Origin: Candidatus Woesearchaeota archaeon
Lineage (GTDB): Archaea; Nanobdellota; Nanobdellia; Woesearchaeales; ARS49
Assembly (NCBI GenBank): GCA_030750765.1
Contig: JASMHM010000002.1
Coordinates: 124,001 to 188,000 of the forward strand
Direction of reading: 5' to 3'
Length of the DNA stretch: 64,000 nucleotides
The notes under the pieces were generated by a model. The model was not told where the DNA came from. It worked only from the letters and a program-made list of their open reading frames with translations, and did not search any database. Shown here one piece after another: positions 63,264-64,000 of the stretch. Every line of letters starts with the position of its first letter. The first letter of the stretch is position 1. A program made the translations under genes and the position numbers.

Positions 63264-63368
63264 ATGAAGATCTTGTTCATCTACAATCAGGGCTTGCATC
63301 GTAGTAAGACCGCTGCGTTAGTGTTGAAGGAAAAGATGAAATCACTTGAGCCAGTCATACGGAAGTAG
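63264..63368 (+). pseudogene. Truncated low-molecular-weight phosphatase fragment
   Basis: 34 codons: KILFIYNQGLHRSKTAALVL followed by a short basic helix and TAG. The pattern matches the N-terminus of small tyrosine phosphatase-like proteins (KVLFICNQGxxRSxTA), but the catalytic Cys is replaced by Tyr (FIYNQ) and about 70-110 residues of the fold are missing. It ends one base before the vapC stop codon, which suggests loss of the 3' part when the toxin-antitoxin pair arrived. Confidence 0.55.
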
Positions 63369-63752
63369 TTACAAGAAAACGACTCCAGGCAGGCCTTTGA
63401 AATGTGGATCTCCCGAAACCATCTTACCACCAAGAGAGGCATGTATCGCAAGTAACAAAGCGTCCATGAGTCCAAAATCCTTCATGTGCTTTCTTCGTTC
63501 ATGCCTCATCCGAGCACCTTCAATCCACGTAGAGGCAACGATAGGCATAACAGTAGACCTAGAGTTTACCACATGCAAAATTTGATCAAAATTTGCATCG
63601 TGGCGTTCTGACCAATCCCATAACTCTGCAAAAGAGAGCTCAGCCGTATAGATGACGTTTGCTTTGTTATCCAACAACGACTTCACTTTTGCCCCTTGAG
63701 CAGAGCCCAAAAAATACTCAATCCACGCATGCGTGTCCATAAGAACGTTCAA
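63369..63752 (-). CDS. VapC-type PIN-domain toxin
   Basis: 127 residues. D5 in VLMDTHAWIEYF, E in AELSFAELWDW, D in DFGLMDALLLAIH and D in MVSGDPHFKGL are the PIN acidic residues. Overlaps the antitoxin gene by 4 nt. Completes the second VapBC pair of the window. Confidence 0.88.
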   Translation of the reverse strand: MNVLMDTHAWIEYFLGSAQGAKVKSLLDNKANVIYTAELSFAELWDWSERHDANFDQILHVVNSRSTVMPIVASTWIEGARMRHERRKHMKDFGLMDALLLAIHASLGGKMVSGDPHFKGLPGVVFL

Positions 63753-63946
63753 GGTAGATTCCTCTCAAGACGGTCTTCTCGAACAAAAACCTTGGCACCT
63801 GCAAACAGTCCAAAACCGTCTACTTTGTCTTTTTTTGTTAGCGCAAACTCTACCTTATCTCCAACTGACAACCCCAATCTGCTTGCGGCTTCGTCTGGAA
63901 CTATGACTGCTTTAGAACCGCCCCATTTCTTTATTTCTGCTTCCAT
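63749..63946 (-). CDS. VapB-type AbrB antitoxin
   Basis: 65 residues from the ATG at 63946, preceded by AGAGGTGAT (SD); the frame is open 5 more codons. EIKKWGGSKAVIVPDEAASR, then GLSVGDKVEFALT is the AbrB/MazE hairpin, and the tail VFVREDRLERNLP is the usual toxin-binding strand. Confidence 0.8.
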   Translation of the reverse strand: MEAEIKKWGGSKAVIVPDEAASRLGLSVGDKVEFALTKKDKVDGFGLFAGAKVFVREDRLERNLP

Positions 63947-64000
63947 GATATCACCTCTCAATGATACTAGTGAGATAATTCTGTTATATTTAAATGTTTC

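Noticed and set aside
1-64000. CRISPR arrays, rRNA genes or complete insertion sequences
   Set aside because: No regular spacer-repeat series, rRNA motif or transposase gene was seen on either strand.

Overview
The window is chromosomal DNA from an archaeon, most likely a DPANN-type lineage close to Woesearchaeota. It carries archaeal ribosomal proteins (eL21, eS19, eL39, eL31 and a 36-residue eL41), Rpo4/RpoF, aIF2-gamma, a family B DNA polymerase, ZPR1, DUF655 and FtsZ with archaeal SepF. Many genes look leaderless: a TATA box (TTTATA, TTTAAA or similar) lies about 25-28 nt before the start codon. Genes inside operons, and a cassette at 32-33.5 kb, use Shine-Dalgarno (SD) sites instead. The lineage call is an inference from gene content; there is no rRNA gene in the window.

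Layout. 0-3.1 kb: unknown proteins, a GNAT acetyltransferase and an AbrB-type protein. 3.2-6.3 kb: two MutS-family ATPase genes, each interrupted. 6.3-12.5 kb: a Liv-type branched-chain amino acid ABC transporter (livF-G-M-H and a lipoprotein binding protein), enclosing a decayed Kazal-type protein gene, an MNT/HEPN toxin-antitoxin pair and a cyclophilin lipoprotein. 12.5-15.2 kb: a glutaminase/asparagine-synthase-like/diphthine-ammonia-ligase fusion, a DUF4258/YgiT toxin-antitoxin pair and eL41. 15.2-24.7 kb: a nucleotide-reduction region with a ribonucleotide reductase homologue lacking its catalytic cysteines, an operon that includes cobalamin adenosyltransferase and ferredoxin, an intact B12-dependent reductase NrdJ, and NrdR. 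24.7-31 kb: regulators (tandem Fis-type HTH, PadR with three operators, a pseudo-receiver), DNA polymerase B and a second solute-binding protein. 31-35.4 kb: a membrane cupredoxin, a cassette of small genes with SD sites and hairpin terminators, an AbrB-PhoU regulator and a hairpin-rich stretch resembling an IS200/IS605 end. 35.4-46.1 kb: tRNA-His directly followed by hisS, FtsZ behind a structured leader, a VapBC pair, the eL21-rpoF operon and SepF. 46.1-64 kb: a giant sigma-factor-like protein, ZPR1, aIF2-gamma, a membrane thioredoxin/rhodanese pair, phosphomannomutase, a voltage-sensor-like membrane protein, an intron-containing tRNA-Ser, the eS19-eL39-eL31 operon, a PHP hydrolase, a subtilase and a VapBC pair beside a truncated phosphatase fragment.

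The least ordinary items are these. (1) A sigma-70-like region 2 plus region 4 protein carries a roughly 220-residue module twice. (2) The adjacent MutS-like genes both reconstruct to about 505 residues, but one carries an in-frame TAG and the other a +1 frameshift at CCC-TGA. (3) The glutaminase-Dph6 fusion has a damaged asparagine-synthase ATP loop and an intact Dph6 loop. (4) The RNR homologue is probably inactive. (5) A perfectly palindromic TATA box is equidistant from two divergent starts. Two other split genes fit single-base losses in homopolymer runs, so assembly error must be excluded before calling recoding or decay.
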